NCBI GenBank assembly: GCA_035048485.1
Contig: CM068588.1
Location: forward strand, 26,377,118-26,441,117
Direction: 5' to 3'
Origin: Pteria penguin
Lineage: Eukaryota; Mollusca; Bivalvia; Pterioida; Pteriidae
Length of the DNA stretch: 64,000 nucleotides
This document shows, in pieces, positions 18,600 through 30,648 of the stretch; position 1 is the stretch's first letter, and each line of letters opens with the position of its first letter. A program made the position numbers and the translations under genes. The notes beneath the pieces are model-generated. The model did not search any database and was not told the origin of the DNA. It was given only the letters and a program-made list of their open reading frames with translations.

Positions 18600-19075
18600 C
18601 TACTTGAAGAATTAGGAGTGTATGACATAAAGATTTTGACAGACGAATTAGGAGAGTCGAATATAGAGACTTTGACAGACGAACGAGGAGGGTCTGATAT
18701 AGACACTGAGAAACGAACTAGGGGTGTCTGATAATAGCCTTTGACAGACGAACTAAGAGGGTTTGATACAGAAACTAACACACGAACTAGGAGCGTCTGA
18801 GACAGTCGTCAGAACCCTTGACAGACGAACAAGGAGGGTCTGATACAGACACTGACAACGAACTAGGAAGGACTGATAACAGTCTTTGACAGACGAACTA
18901 GGAGGGTTTGATAATAGCCTTCGATAGACGAAGTGGGAGGGTCTGATGCAGAGACTTTGACATACGAACTAGGAAGGTCTGATATAGAGACTTTGACAGA
19001 CGAACTAGGTGGATCGGATACAGAGATTTTGACAGACGAACTAGGAGGGTCTGATAGACTCTAACAGACTGTAGC
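18600..19075. repeat. Minisatellite 1, ~36-42-bp unit
   Basis: About a dozen diverged copies of a unit containing GACAGACGAACTAGGAGG, GTCTGATACAGA and GACTTT. Unit length varies, so no frame is kept throughout. Confidence 0.85.
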
Positions 19076-19096
19076 ACCGACTCATCATGGTGAAAA

Positions 19097-19365
19097 GTGG
19101 TCCCGGGCATGACATCCCCTGTGGATGTGGCCCCGGACATGACATCCCCAGTGGATGTAATCTCGCACACGACATCCCCTGTGGATGTGGTCCCGGGCAT
19201 GACATCCGATGTGGATGTGGCCCCGGGCATGACATCCCCTGTGGTTCCGGGCATGACATCCCCTGTGGATGTGTTCCTGGGCATGACACCCCTTGAGGAT
19301 GTGGTCCCGGGCATGACACCCCCTGTGGATGTGGTCCCGAGCATGACATTCCCTTTGGATGTCGA
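19097..19365. repeat. Minisatellite 2, 30-bp unit
   Basis: About nine copies of a 30-bp unit holding CCCGGGCATGACATCCCC and TGTGGATGTGGT. Because 30 is divisible by three, several frames stay open on both strands and give repetitive peptides. This is a repeat property, not evidence of a gene. It abuts minisatellite 1 directly. Confidence 0.9.
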
Positions 19366-19740
19366 AAGCGTTTGATTGTCCTGCTTATGCTAATAATGAT
19401 GATGAAAGAGAAAACAATCATGTAACTGATGGAGATAAACATACAGTGTATTAAGATTTATCGTTCTTTGACTTTATGCATAATGTTTTATTCATTTCGA
19501 TAACCGTATAAGTTTCATTTAGTATAGTATACACATCATTTGTTTATTTAAGTCTCATCATATACACAATTTCACTTTTATAAAACACATTATCTTTATA
19601 ATGTACACAGGTTAAAACAAAACAAACACTATGTGCATAAGCCACTCTGTACAGAGTTACAAGAGACGTATAAAAGAGTTTAAGTTTACAGTAAAACGCA
19701 TATCGTACCATATAGTATATACAGATATAAGAAATGAATC

Positions 19741-19875
19741 ATGTTGGTTTGTGATGGCGACAGATTATGATGATCAAGCGATCTGGGTTCGATTCCTGGA
19801 TCGTACCATTGTGTTTAAGAGATTGGTTACCTCCCACAGCCATTTTGCAATGTGAATGGAAATTGTTGGAAGAGA
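19741..19875 (+). mobile_element. tRNA-SINE family 2, diverged
   Basis: Contains GGGTTCGATTCCTGGATCG (box B), CATTGTGTTTAAGAGATTGG and a decayed CATTTTGCAATGTGAATGG body. Confidence 0.6.
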
Positions 19876-20539
19876 GGCCCCGATTAAGCAACTTAAAGAC
19901 ACAGATCAATACTTAAACAAATTGAATAAGTTCTGCGGAAAAAAAAGAAAAACAAGGATAGAAAGAAGATATTTATCTTACTATTTGAATCTTTTTGTAT
20001 CAATTACGAAGTTTTAGACGCGTAATATACTTTTTTCTGTTCAAATTTTCAGAATAATACAAACTACAACAGAGACGCTTTTCGATGGTAAGGGGAAATG
20101 CAAAATTATTGATCTGAGAATAACGATTTCAGTTGTATAGGTTCTACATAACTTTAAATGCTGATACGTAACCCAATACACATAACCCGTCTACAGTTTA
20201 TTGAATTTACTGCATTAATTTCAAACAAATCACCCCAGCATTTAGATCACTGCTTTTATTTCGAAATCGTTTTAATAAAATACATGATTTCCTATTTCCT
20301 TTTTATAATGTTCAAAAGGTTGAAATATTTGGTTCACGTTCTTCATAGTGCTTTACCAATGTTCCAAAATGAGTGAAAATTTCTATTATTCTTTACATTA
20401 AGATCTAAACTGTATCAAAGTTGGATTGTAGAGGGAATGATTAATGTAATTCTACTTTGTAGTCTGTAGTGAAGGATTATATAATCATCATGATTGCACA
20501 GCTTACATATGTTCTGATCTTTTCTCACTATACCTTTTT
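19876..20539. other. Gene-free AT-rich stretch
   Basis: No exon, SINE or tandem repeat that I can support. Confidence 0.35.
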
Positions 20540-20702
20540 CCAATTTCAAATGATGTAAGGGGTCTTACACCGGACAAACCACTTTTTCCGGAATTTTCAC
20601 TATGACATTAACGCTTGGAATGTGATGTCATAATAATTTGACGCAAATCTAAGCGGTAATTTTACATTTGTCCGGTATTGCCCTTACATCATTTAAAATT
20701 GG
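20540..20702. mobile_element. Small inverted-repeat element (MITE-like), ~163 bp
   Basis: The ends are imperfect inverted repeats of about 35 bp: CCAATTTCAAATGATGTAAG at the left and its near-complement CTTACATCATTTAAAATTGG at the right, each adjoining a CCGGACAAA/TTTGTCCGG step. No clear target duplication or reading frame. Confidence 0.6.
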
Positions 20703-21698
20703 CAAAACGGTTATTGAGAATTAAATTTAGAAAGATAAGGAGTTGATCTATGTCATTTCTTTTTGCATAGATCTCTAAACCCGTTTCCCTTTACAGCGAC
20801 TCACGACTAAATCATACTGGTAATTCGTTAACAATTCCGTCTGTTTCAAGCTGTACCTTGTTTTTTTTTATAAGGAATACTACATGGATAAAAGTTTTAT
20901 AAAATATTGCCATCTCCTTTGAATAGATGTACACCTTTCCAAAAATCAGAGAAAATTTATATATACATATAGTTTTGTAGTACTTATTCAAAACTTACTG
21001 CATGCATATAGACATCTATGAATATAAGTAAAGGTAAAGAAATCTTTTAATATACATCTACGATACATAGTCATGCTTACACATATAACTCAATTCATAG
21101 TGTACTAAAAAGGAGGTTTGAAAATGTACGTAAATGTATGAACGCCTTGATTTTGTTCTATAGAAATCAAGGATTTGATCGCTTAATTACACTCATTGTA
21201 TTCCTATAGACTGTTCCTATAGATGAATAGTTTTGAAAATGAGATTGAACTAGCTAGATATGATATCAAGGGTTTCTATGACGGAATCAGTAAGAAGTAG
21301 ATACAGCTTAGAACAACGGGGCTATATCATGCAAGTCACCAATGGTCCTAAGGAGGTACTGGCTACCGTCCTGTACAGTTTTAATAAAAATTAGCCCACC
21401 ATTAGTCTAAAATGAGAACAATTTACCAACTTGTTTAGCAATTGTAATTTCTTTGATTACAGATTGTCTATAGGTAAGTTCCTCAGTTATAATTATTTTG
21501 TCTCTGTCACTTTTCAATAACTCCTTCTTAGAGTAAATGTTATTTTCTCTTTCATGTATTAAGATTGAAAATAACTTGTGAGTTACCATTTCTGTTGAGC
21601 TTGCCTTTGGGATAGGATGTACAACTTAACTGAGATGATATATTAAGGTTGAGCTTCGATGTCCTTTTTATTATCTCCAAATCTAATATTATGAAATC
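20703..21698. other. Gene-free AT-rich stretch
   Basis: No supported gene on either strand. Short open frames lack family resemblance. Confidence 0.35.
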
Positions 21699-21890
21699 TT
21701 AAGAATTTCTCCTACCGAAGTGCTGTTGCTCGTTCACACTGTATTCTACTACTTTAATAGGATTCGTTGATCTGGACTCCCTCATCTGATGTTTCATCAT
21801 CTCTTGCAATACTTGTACTAGCTCCTCCTCTTGTTTCATGAGCTGGGCTTGAAGAGGTTGAATAGCGGACTGTACTGCTGCTGGTACAAT
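21699..21890 (-). other. Short unassigned open frame with coiled-coil-like peptide
   Basis: From 21890 the frame has no start codon and ends at a TAA (21699-21701). The 63 residues are rich in Gln, Glu, Leu and Met with heptad-like spacing (LQAQLMKQEEELVQVLQEM). It could be a decayed capsid-like fragment of a retroelement or an exon remnant. I do not recognise it. No splice site or neighbour supports it. Confidence 0.2.
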
Positions 21891-22764
21891 CAGATGTAAG
21901 CAGTGGGTTCATAGACAACTACAATTATGTTCGTTTTCAGTTGTTGGGTTAAGGCTTCAAGTACGTCCCATCCGGAAGTTCCCATGGTCAGAATTACAAA
22001 AGACAAAAAATTCTAATTGCCCGATACTACAAAATGTGGATAATGCAAACATTCGTGAGATTTATGAAGAATGGACCACAGAAACGAATTAAATTAGTAT
22101 GACCTGATATGTTGCAACCGAATTAATGATATTATCATAAGAAATTTGGAAAAAAATGTGTGGAACCTGAATCCGCTCTTCGCTGATGAGTTGAAGTAAC
22201 AGGGGTGTCTTGTAACCCTAACCCAACGAATAAAAACGTCGAAATAGCACCGAGTCGAATAGGGATTCATTATTATGGTCCGAGTCAGATAGGCGTCAGA
22301 CCACTCACAATAGATGAATTTGTAAAAAAAAACCCGTCTAAATAAGGGCAGGAGCAAGGTGACAAATGATGGATCTTCAATAGGTGAAGTCATTAATGCA
22401 ATAATGTCTTCTGTTGAAACATGAAGACATGGACCACTCAACACGCGATCAGAAGCTGGACCTTCAGTGGAATTTCATCTTTTGGTGTTTCCTTGCCTAT
22501 ATACATCTTATTCGGCGCAGAGACAGATAGATAACATCTCCGATAAGACAAAGAACATACAGTGTGCAAAAGTGAACATTACATCATGTTATAATTTGTC
22601 TTTGTCTTAGGATTGAACGGGTAGAAAGAAATAATAAATAAAAAGATTTGTTTCGTCGAAAATAAAAGACCATAAACTCTGTATAGACATATCTTACACA
22701 AGTAATTTCTGTTGCAAATGAACGCCATTCTGAGCAGAAAACTAATTGTTTAATGACGAGCATG
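21891..22764. other. Gene-free stretch before block B
   Basis: Contains a short CCCTAACCCAACGAA phrase near 22216 but no telomere-like array, and no supported exon. The 3' UTR of paralogue B should end within it. Confidence 0.35.
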
Positions 22765-22797
22765 TACAAGAATCTTCCTAACTGGAATGATCCTTCT

Positions 22798-25700
22798 TCA
22801 GATCTTTGCGCTTGTATTAAGGAGTTTTGATTTATCGTCTCTGGAATGTTCATCGTCACCTTCGGGATATAAATCCGCGTACGGAGGCAGAGGGATAGAA
22901 CCAGTGGGCAATGTTTCCGACATAGTACCGTTGGTCAGTCCCATGTTTTGTGTTGATAGTTGTTGTGTATTTTGAGTTGATGACATATTTGCCGCTGGTG
23001 TCGGACCTAATGTGTTATAAACTGGTAAGGGTATTGGTTGTGTAAAAGCCATCGCACCTGGTGTCGCAGGAGAGGAAGCCATGTGATTAGGCTGTGTCAG
23101 GACTGAAAAAGTAAAATCAAATTGTATGTGCAGAATTATTAGCTTATTGTGTATTGTCTAACCAACTATTAAGTCATATATACAGTGACAGAACTTGCCT
23201 ATACAATGTTTAAGAAATAACTAACCCAAACAAAATAGTGGAAGTTCTTCTACATGCTAAATGTACAAAATTTATAGAAAGTAACCAAATATCCTACCCA
23301 CTTTGCATGGATGAATTATACAAAATCGATTGACTGATTAATTAATAATTGTTAAACACCATACAAGGATAATTTTGTACATATGGTGGTGATATGTGCT
23401 TGATGCACCGCCCAGTGAACTATACCTTGTACAACGAACCTACCCGAAAAGGGAGGAAGCATACCTGCGCCTGGGGATACTTGTCTAGGTCTACTATATA
23501 TATAGCATTTAATGATCCAAAGCACGATAGAGATAAAGATAACCACGCCAACCAATGCTCCGGCTACTCCTCCACTGAAATTAATAGAAATGCGTAAACA
23601 TCGAAATATAAAGCAAAACTTGATCAAATTTCATTGAGGGAATTCATTTTGCAATTAAGTGCAATTTTTGACCGCGTATCAATGATTATCCATTTAAGTT
23701 CAGTTAAAACACAGCGAATTCAGTGGTGTTGGTATCAACAAGAACCATTGCAAATCCCAAATTGAATGGCACTAGGTGCCCTGAAGGTGTGAGCGTCACC
23801 TGCTAGCATTCTACACTCGTCACAAATGTTGTATAGAAACCTCTCGTGTTTGGTTGTAAAGTAATTAAGGTACTTTGTCAGATCGGTAAATGCATATCAC
23901 TATTCATGACCGTGACCAAGAATCCTACAGATCATAGAACTTCCCCGGTGACGATTCCATGCATTCTATTTAGTAGTTCTGTGTCAGTAGTTAATTTGTT
24001 AATCGCATTTAATTTGTTAAACACCCATAAAAGGAGCATGCTCTGACATAGTGCATGCATTGTGAAATTAAAATGTGATAGACAGGCGAGGACGGGATAT
24101 TGTTAATCGGTAAGGAAACATTAGTGATATGGAAGTTGAAATCGTCACGTTTATCTTAAAGAGATATGTGTAACTGACAATCCGTAAAGATGTACAAGAT
24201 TGAGTGTAAATATAAATCCGAAGTGTTGCTCTCTGTCAAATTCTTATGCAGCGGGATACATATGGTCGAGGTAAGTCTGAAAATATGGATTATTTATGGA
24301 CATAATGTTGTCAATGTGTCTGCATGTGAAATTAAACTGAGATTCTTATTGCTTTTTCCTGTAAAAAAGCTATGATTGGATAAATTCTGCCTCGCATGAC
24401 TACAAAGATATATCAGCCAGCAGAGATGCAAAGTTAGTATCCAAAGCAATGCCAACAATCAATTACAAAATTTCCAGCAAAATCCACCACGAAAAAGTGT
24501 CTAACTAGAATGAATAAGCATTTAAAATATCGTGCTCAGTGTACTAGGGATCAGAGACTTCCTTTACAAACTAGGGATCTTCATGCCCTAAAGCAAGTTA
24601 TCTATATCTAAGGTTTTCATGTTTTGTATTCAATGGAATTGTGTACAATTGAATCTAGTCTGCATTTAAGTATTTGGCGAGGAATACTTCTACAGTGTGT
24701 CCAAAATCAAAGACTTGAACTTCATATGAATAAAGTTGCAGATTCGAGATATTCCAGTAATTCCGATGCATATTTAGGGATCTAGATTTGATTGACACAC
24801 TTTAGGAGTATGCTACTGTGTAGTACGTCTGAAGACCTTGATTTATTTTGCGCAGATATTTCGTTAGTAAAATGTCAAGCATGGGTTCACTTTATACGAT
24901 GTTTTATGTCTGTCTGTCTGTCTGTCTTTTGAACAATGTTCACTGATAATCTTTACAGATTTGGGGCACTATAGTCTTAATAATTCACGATATTACAGCA
25001 CAAGGTAAGACTCGTCGAATATAGAAGAGTGTTGGGACCAGGAATAGAAAGATTGCAGGTTGAATAGCTCCCATGATTGGCCACTAACTGTATACGAATG
25101 GAGATGGGTATAGAAATGATACACTGAATTAGCTATACAAACAGAAGAACTATTTATTGGTTTTCAGAATTACACCTATTTGATTATAAAGCGAATAATT
25201 TCAAATTTTATTCACAAAATTGAATAAAGAGATTCCAGAAAATCAAAAGGATTCAGAAAATGGAAGGGAAATCCAAGAAAATAATGAAAGCCACTACTAT
25301 GCAGTAAAATAGCCATAAAGTAGTGATGTCATCAAATTGGTAAATCTTCTCAGACTGGGAAACAAATCTTTATTCACTTTTACACTGAATCTCTATCAAA
25401 ATAAAAAATTCTTACTTTGAATCATCGGTACTGGTGCCGTAGTACCCCGGAATAATAATAGTATAATCGAAATTCCGGATAGGATACCTGGTACTGGTGT
25501 AGTAGTATGTGTTATAGTTGAAATATCGATAATACCGGTAGTTATAATAAGAGTCCCGATAATACCGGTATTTATATGAATACCGGTACGAGTAGTAGGT
25601 ACTGTCAGTGATCTGTAACAGCAAGACTACAAAAACAATCATAAGAAATGTAAGCAGGTGTGCACTCATCATAACAAAAACACTATAACATTAATCATAT

Positions 25701-26918
25701 AATGCTTAGGCGAAGATTTATATTCATCCACGGTGAATCAAATCATTCAAATATATTCTTGGCATGTATAACCTTATTTTATTCATACTTTTGGAATATA
25801 ACATGTACAGCGTTGACCGACATTCGATTTCTATCTGCAGTGTTCATATCTCTTTAATTCTTCTATTAAAGTTTGTGAAGAAGAATCGAATCGAATTCAA
25901 ATATTTGACTTATTTTATGTCTTCTTATATTTCATGTCTTCTTATATCTTCAAATATTTTTGTAATGTGTTATATGTTCTAGTATATCATTTATATTCAT
26001 GTATTGTATAGCTCCATGGTGACTTCTGCCACATAACTGAGCCAGTAACTCCTCTTTTTTCTTTCTTGGACATTGCCAGTTTTAGTGTGATATATAATAA
26101 GTATATAATAGTAATTTGATTGTCTTCGTCTTAATAAAAGACAAACGTCTACAAACAGGCTGTTTATATCATCAAATTGAATACATCAGTGTGATCTAAA
26201 AAGGTGTCTTAATAAGTGTTGTTGTTTTGGGGTTCTTTCAGAAACCATATTTGAATTGTAAACGTCTTTTTGAACTATTTACAGGTAAACTAAAAGATTT
26301 TCTCCTTGTATGTTCTTGATGATAGATTGATTTTATGTATCTTAAATGTTTTATTGTAAATGATGTAAATAGAAACAAAAATACTTTTAGAAATGTTTGG
26401 AAATTTTTAAGATTAAAAAATGGAAAGGGGAATTTTGCATAACATGTACTAATTTCGTTTTCTCACAGAAGGTGAAATTAACATTAACATAAAAACTTCA
26501 TTATTTCATAATCCAAAAAAAAAAAAAACAATGACGATGATAATGATGATGATGATGAAGGGATGATGATGATGATGATATGTATGCACTTTAATATATC
26601 CCATTCTTACTCATATCACTATGGCAGTGAGAAATTTGTATATCTGCTGTAGGTAAATGTACCTTTTTCTAACTTCGTTCAAAAGAATTTACGAAATTTG
26701 TCGAACACACATAGAAATGTCAGATAAAGAAATATTTTTTGAATTCTAATAATATGTCTTGACATTATGAGATATTGTTCGCTTATGAAAAATGCCATAC
26801 TAGTAATTTCGTCCTATAATTTTTCGAATTTGTTTTATTTATTGTATTATAGTGATTTAGATTTACCTGTTAGTGCAAGCCCTACAGATAAGCTCTTCAT
26901 CAGACTGATTTCCATCAT
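22798..26918 (-). CDS. Tyrosine-rich type I membrane protein, paralogue B, 4 exons
   Basis: Exons 26918-26867, 25626-25416, 23574-23465 and 23102-22798 have GT-AG junctions in phases 1, 2 and 1. The sum is 678 nt, 225 aa. The signal peptide spans exons 1 and 2 (MMEISLMKSL, then VLLLQITDS). A 60-residue ectodomain rich in Tyr and Arg has no Cys. The membrane helix lies at about 90-112. The cytoplasmic tail is Pro/Thr/Asn-rich, with LPPYADL at 196-202 and an acidic end. The proximal PPxY of paralogue A reads LPVY here. It is the longest intact member of the trio. CYYR1/Shisa/WBP1-like adaptor behaviour is an inference from layout only. An in-frame ATG pair at 25672 looks like a start but lies in the intron. 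Confidence 0.82.
24890..24945. repeat. Short TGTC microsatellite in paralogue B intron 2
   Basis: A (TGTC)n tract near 24907-24930 is the only ordered feature in the 1.8-kb intron 2 (23575-25415) apart from AT-rich sequence. A similar GTCTGTCTGTCTTCG phrase occurs in copy C near 54055. Confidence 0.6.
26525..26582. repeat. Poly-A and (GAT)n tract in paralogue B intron 1
   Basis: A run of A followed by GAT/ATG repeats. Its counterpart in copy C is 56045-56102. Confidence 0.9.
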
Positions 26919-27086
26919 TAAATGATCAGGGAAAATTTTGAAATAGTACAATGTGTAAAGTTACATACACGCATAATACTTCCTCCCTAAGTCCACATAA
27001 TTATAATATTATATTTGTTTATAGTATTAGAATCCGAGAGCAATCGAACACATTGAGTTATATACGAACATTATATATATGGTAAA

Positions 27087-27345
27087 GTCGCTGTAGCCCA
27101 GTGGATGAGGTGCTCGACCCGTGAGCGAGAGGTCCCAGATTCGACTCAAGCCATGGGTACACCAGCGTTCTTTCATTCAGGTGAGACAGTAAAATCCCAC
27201 GTACCGTGTCACAGTAGGCGTGGCACATGAAAGATCCCTCATGGCTTTGAGTGAGGTGTAAATTTTTATGCGATGCATCAGGCAGATGCCGTTACCTTAT
27301 ACGTAAAATAATCGTTGGGTGACGTAAAAGAATAATCAATCAATC
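27087..27345 (+). mobile_element. tRNA-SINE family 1, full length
   Basis: The head reads CTGTAGCCCAGTGGATGAGG (box A region) and AGGTCCCAGATTCGACTC (box B). The body has GGCGTGGCACATGAAAGATC and GCATCAGGCAGATGCCG. The tail is (AATC)n. The counterpart in copy C (56607-56716) has an internal deletion. Confidence 0.88.
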
Positions 27346-27372
27346 AATTATATATATATGGTTTCGTATATG

Positions 27373-27431
27373 CAGGCTTGGTGTAGTGGTTAAGCGCCTG
27401 TCTTGCGGCGCCGACGACCAGGGTTGGATTT
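27373..27431 (+). mobile_element. tRNA-SINE family 2, head only
   Basis: AGGCTTGGTGTAGTGGTTAA and GCGGCGCCGACGACCAGGG are tRNA-like. The copy stops abruptly where C retains the full SINE (56760-56930) plus about 390 bp more, so B carries a deletion. Confidence 0.8.
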
Positions 27432-28757
27432 CCGGATATTTCATCCTCCCCATTATTATTTAAATATTTTACTCAGATTAACTTTTTATGAGAAGATTAT
27501 GTTCAGATATATCAAAACAAATCAATCCCCATTTGTCAAATGAAATATCATTTATATCCGAAGCGTTGCAAGAGTTCACCGTCAATATGTTAAAATATTA
27601 TACCTTTTGCCCAAAACTTTTAAAGTACCAAAAATATTATAATAAAAAAAAAGAACAACCCCCCAAAAACAAAACAAAAAACAAAAAAAAACAACAAAAA
27701 AAAAAAACACAAACAAACACAACCCCCCCCCACCCCCCCGAAACTATTTCCTATTCTTTTGTGTGAAACCTAAATTCTTAGATCTTTATACCTTGAAAGA
27801 AAATGAAGAAGTGTATGCCTATGGAAATATATATGTATATGTATTTTAAGTGTTCTTTTGTCTTAAAATTACATTTCTCTATTACATTACTAAATCTCCA
27901 TACAAAATCAACCTCTAATAAAAGACCACTGTTTTAAGTGAACCTTTTCCAATCTCAAGTTTGACTGTAGGTATAGCGATAATTATTTTACTTTGGCCTG
28001 ATAATACCAGTATTTGTAACAATTCTTATAGTTCATCCTCAAATCGGTGAATGTCCAAGTCCTTTATTTTGACTTCACTCTATTACCAATCATTTAAACT
28101 TCCCTATAATAAATGGAACAATGAGTTATTTTTGATAAGGTGACGAGATGGGATGAGATGTTTGTCATGAGCCAGTATATTGTTTTGAACTTATTAGTGG
28201 TCAAGTGTTTTTATAGGACACTAAGAACTGATTAAAAGTGGATTCAGGTGTTCCAACACTTAGGGTTACCAGTTTCTATAGGGTGTCGCATCTATAAGTT
28301 TCTATATCTGAATACCACTGTTTGAAGGCATGGACAAATCTTGGAGAGGGATCCTACATTTTATTTGTAAAATAAACCAAATTGTCGGGCAATGTCATCT
28401 GATTTAACAATTTTTAGCGCATAAATGGGTCAGATTCCGTAATCACAGTATTTACAACAGCTTCCCAATGAAAGTATACATACTGTATACTATATCTCTA
28501 AGTAGATTTGAAGTTAAATACTATCAAGTCAACATCACATCAGGCGCGGATACAGAAATTTTGTCGAGAGGGTGGTCCAACCCCAATAAATTTTCGGGGG
28601 GGGGGGGGGTGGGGTGGTCCTTCTTTGTTTTCATGTGGATATTAGGCATTTTAGGCACTGTCTCCCAATTATCGATAGGACTAGCGGATTGTAAATGTAT
28701 AAAAAAAATAATGTGACTTCTATTTAAATAAATAAATACATGTACATATATACATAC
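27432..28757. other. Duplicated noncoding flank of paralogue B
   Basis: Matches 57328-60024 of block C except that C carries a 1.45-kb reverse-transcriptase insertion at 58106. Poly-A and poly-C tracts lie at 27640-27740. No host gene seen. Confidence 0.6.
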
Positions 28758-28873
<116 letters not shown>

Positions 28874-29032
28874 GGAAAATATCCACTGTATACAATTTGA
28901 GTTATTTTCCAAACTGTAAATGCTATCTTTTTCAAATTGTAATTTATACATCTTATGATAACTTGTAACAATCTTGTCAAAATTTAATAAGCATTTCACT
29001 GATAACAGGCAGACAAAAATCCAAGGGGTCAT

Positions 29033-29585
29033 TTCAGAAAATCACAAAATTGTGATTGGAATCAAAAGTTAACATTTCATTGTCAAATTAATTAATTGCT
29101 TAATATCGGGTATGACCACCCATGTTTGGTAAAACAGCACGAATTCTTCTTCGCATGCTGTTGACGTAACGTCTAATGACGTTAGGAGGTAGATTATTTT
29201 ATTCTGCTATGAGAGCATTTAGTAGCTCCTGTATGGTCAATGGATGTCGATGTGCCCTCTTCTACCCAAAAAATCCCATATGTGTTCGATCGGATTGAGA
29301 TCAGGGCTATTTGCTGACCATGGAAGGACGTTAAAGTTATTTCGTTGAGGGAAGGGTTGAGTAAATCGCGCGGTATGCGGATGAGTATTGCCGTGTTCCA
29401 AGGTGATCCCTTGATCATATTTCTAGATGAAGGGAACTACCTCTAGAGCTAGAATGTGATTAATATAGGCCTGTGCATTTAAAGCACCATTTCCTACTAC
29501 AAGGCGCATTTTCCCGCCGCCCGTGATTCCACCCCATCATGCCACCGCCAAACATGTTTCTTTGAAGGATACATGCATCAGTATA
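29033..29585 (-). pseudogene. Tc1-like transposase, C-terminal part, block B
   Basis: From an end near 29033 (CAGAAAATCACAAAATTGTG) the minus strand encodes the C-terminal part of a Tc1-type DDE transposase. The SPDLNPIEH-type block with the last catalytic residue sits near 29285-29310, where the Trp codon that is a stop in copy C is still intact. A TGA follows the block and other stops are present. The gene breaks at about 29585, where a DIRS-like element begins. Confidence 0.8.
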
Positions 29586-29620
29586 ATGATTTTGCAGACA
29601 CAGTTTCTTTATTGTTAAAC

Positions 29621-29763
29621 ATACAATACTTAACTTTACCTTATCGACTACTGTTTATCATGCTTCATATCATAAAGCAATCAAAATAGTCATTACATCG
29701 TAGCATTATTCACCCATAACAAATCGAACTCTTAACATGTTCGATAACTCTATTAAATACATT
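29621..29763 (+). repeat. Left inverted terminal repeat of the DIRS-like element
   Basis: Complementary to 32882-33026 with few mismatches. A marker is GTTCGATAACTCTATTAAAT at its inner end. Confidence 0.88.
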
Positions 29764-29773
29764 TTTTTTCTCT

Positions 29774-30648
29774 TTGAAATTGTCCCCAAATTTCTCGTTG
29801 CTAGGGACGGATAGCTCCATGTTTAAAATTAAGGATACGGAACCCTCTTTAGTAAGAGTTATCTCGCTTTTACCAAAATTGACAGCTAGGAATCTTCCTC
29901 AGTTTGTGGGTAAGGTGATTTCTATGTCTCCTGTCATGGGTAACATAGTGAGACTTATGACTCGACGCTGTCATGTTGCTATTCAAAAAGAAGATCTTGG
30001 GACAGATATTTAGATAAAATCAAATTAGATCTTATTGTCAGTGAATTACGTTTTTGGAAAGAAAACTTGAACGTTTATAATGTTAGACATTTACAGTTGT
30101 ATAGTAAAAAGAATGTATTAATTTACTCTGATGCTAGTAATGTAGCTGGAGCAGCATATACGCTAGAAATAAATTAAAAGATTTTTCATAATATGTGGAA
30201 TAAAGATGAGGATAAAAAATCGTCTACATGGGGATAAATGAAAGCTATTGAATTAGCTTTAGAATCTTTTGCAGAAAGTTTAAAAAATAGATCATTGAAA
30301 TGGTTTACTGATAATCAAAACTGTGTAAAAATAATTCAAAGCGGTAGTATGAAACCAGAATTACAAGAGATGGCTTTGAATATTTTTATAAGATGTTTAT
30401 CAAATGGAATGTCATTTGAAATAGAATGGATTCCCAGAAATCAGAATTGTAGAGCAGATTATATCGGCAAATTTATTGAGTATGACGATTGGGGTGTTTC
30501 TGATGAATTTTTTAATTTCATGAACAGTTTATGGGGTCCTTATACTATTGATAGATTAGCTAGTTTTAAAAATACAAAGTTGAGAATATTTAATTCTTTA
30601 TATTGGAATCAGGGTGCAGAAAATGTAGATTGTTTTAGCCAAGACTGA
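29774..30648 (+). pseudogene. DIRS-like RT C-terminus and RNase H
   Basis: The first part (29774-30013) resembles the connection after the reverse transcriptase (PKLTARNLPQFVGKVISMSP). After a frame break, 30055-30648 gives an RNase H-like domain with TDNQNCVKII, then RADYIGKF and a DRLASFKNTKLRIFNSL block typical of DIRS/Ngaro polyproteins. The catalytic core of the reverse transcriptase is absent. Several stops break the frame, for example near 30014 and 30176, so it is inactive. Confidence 0.75.

Noticed and set aside
19041..19442. Repetitive peptides from the 30-bp minisatellite
   Set aside because: Several overlapping frames are open on both strands because the unit is a multiple of three. 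No start context or splice sites.
22216..22232. Interstitial telomere repeat
   Set aside because: A single CCCTAACCC phrase with no tandem array.
25416..25672. Single-exon start of paralogue B at the ATG pair 25672
   Set aside because: The equivalent stretch in A and C has frame-breaking indels, while a TAG acceptor 45 bp inside plus a conserved upstream exon keeps all three frames.
27087..27160. tRNA gene
   Set aside because: Box A and B-like sequences belong to SINEs repeated many times in the window with conserved non-tRNA bodies and AATC tails.
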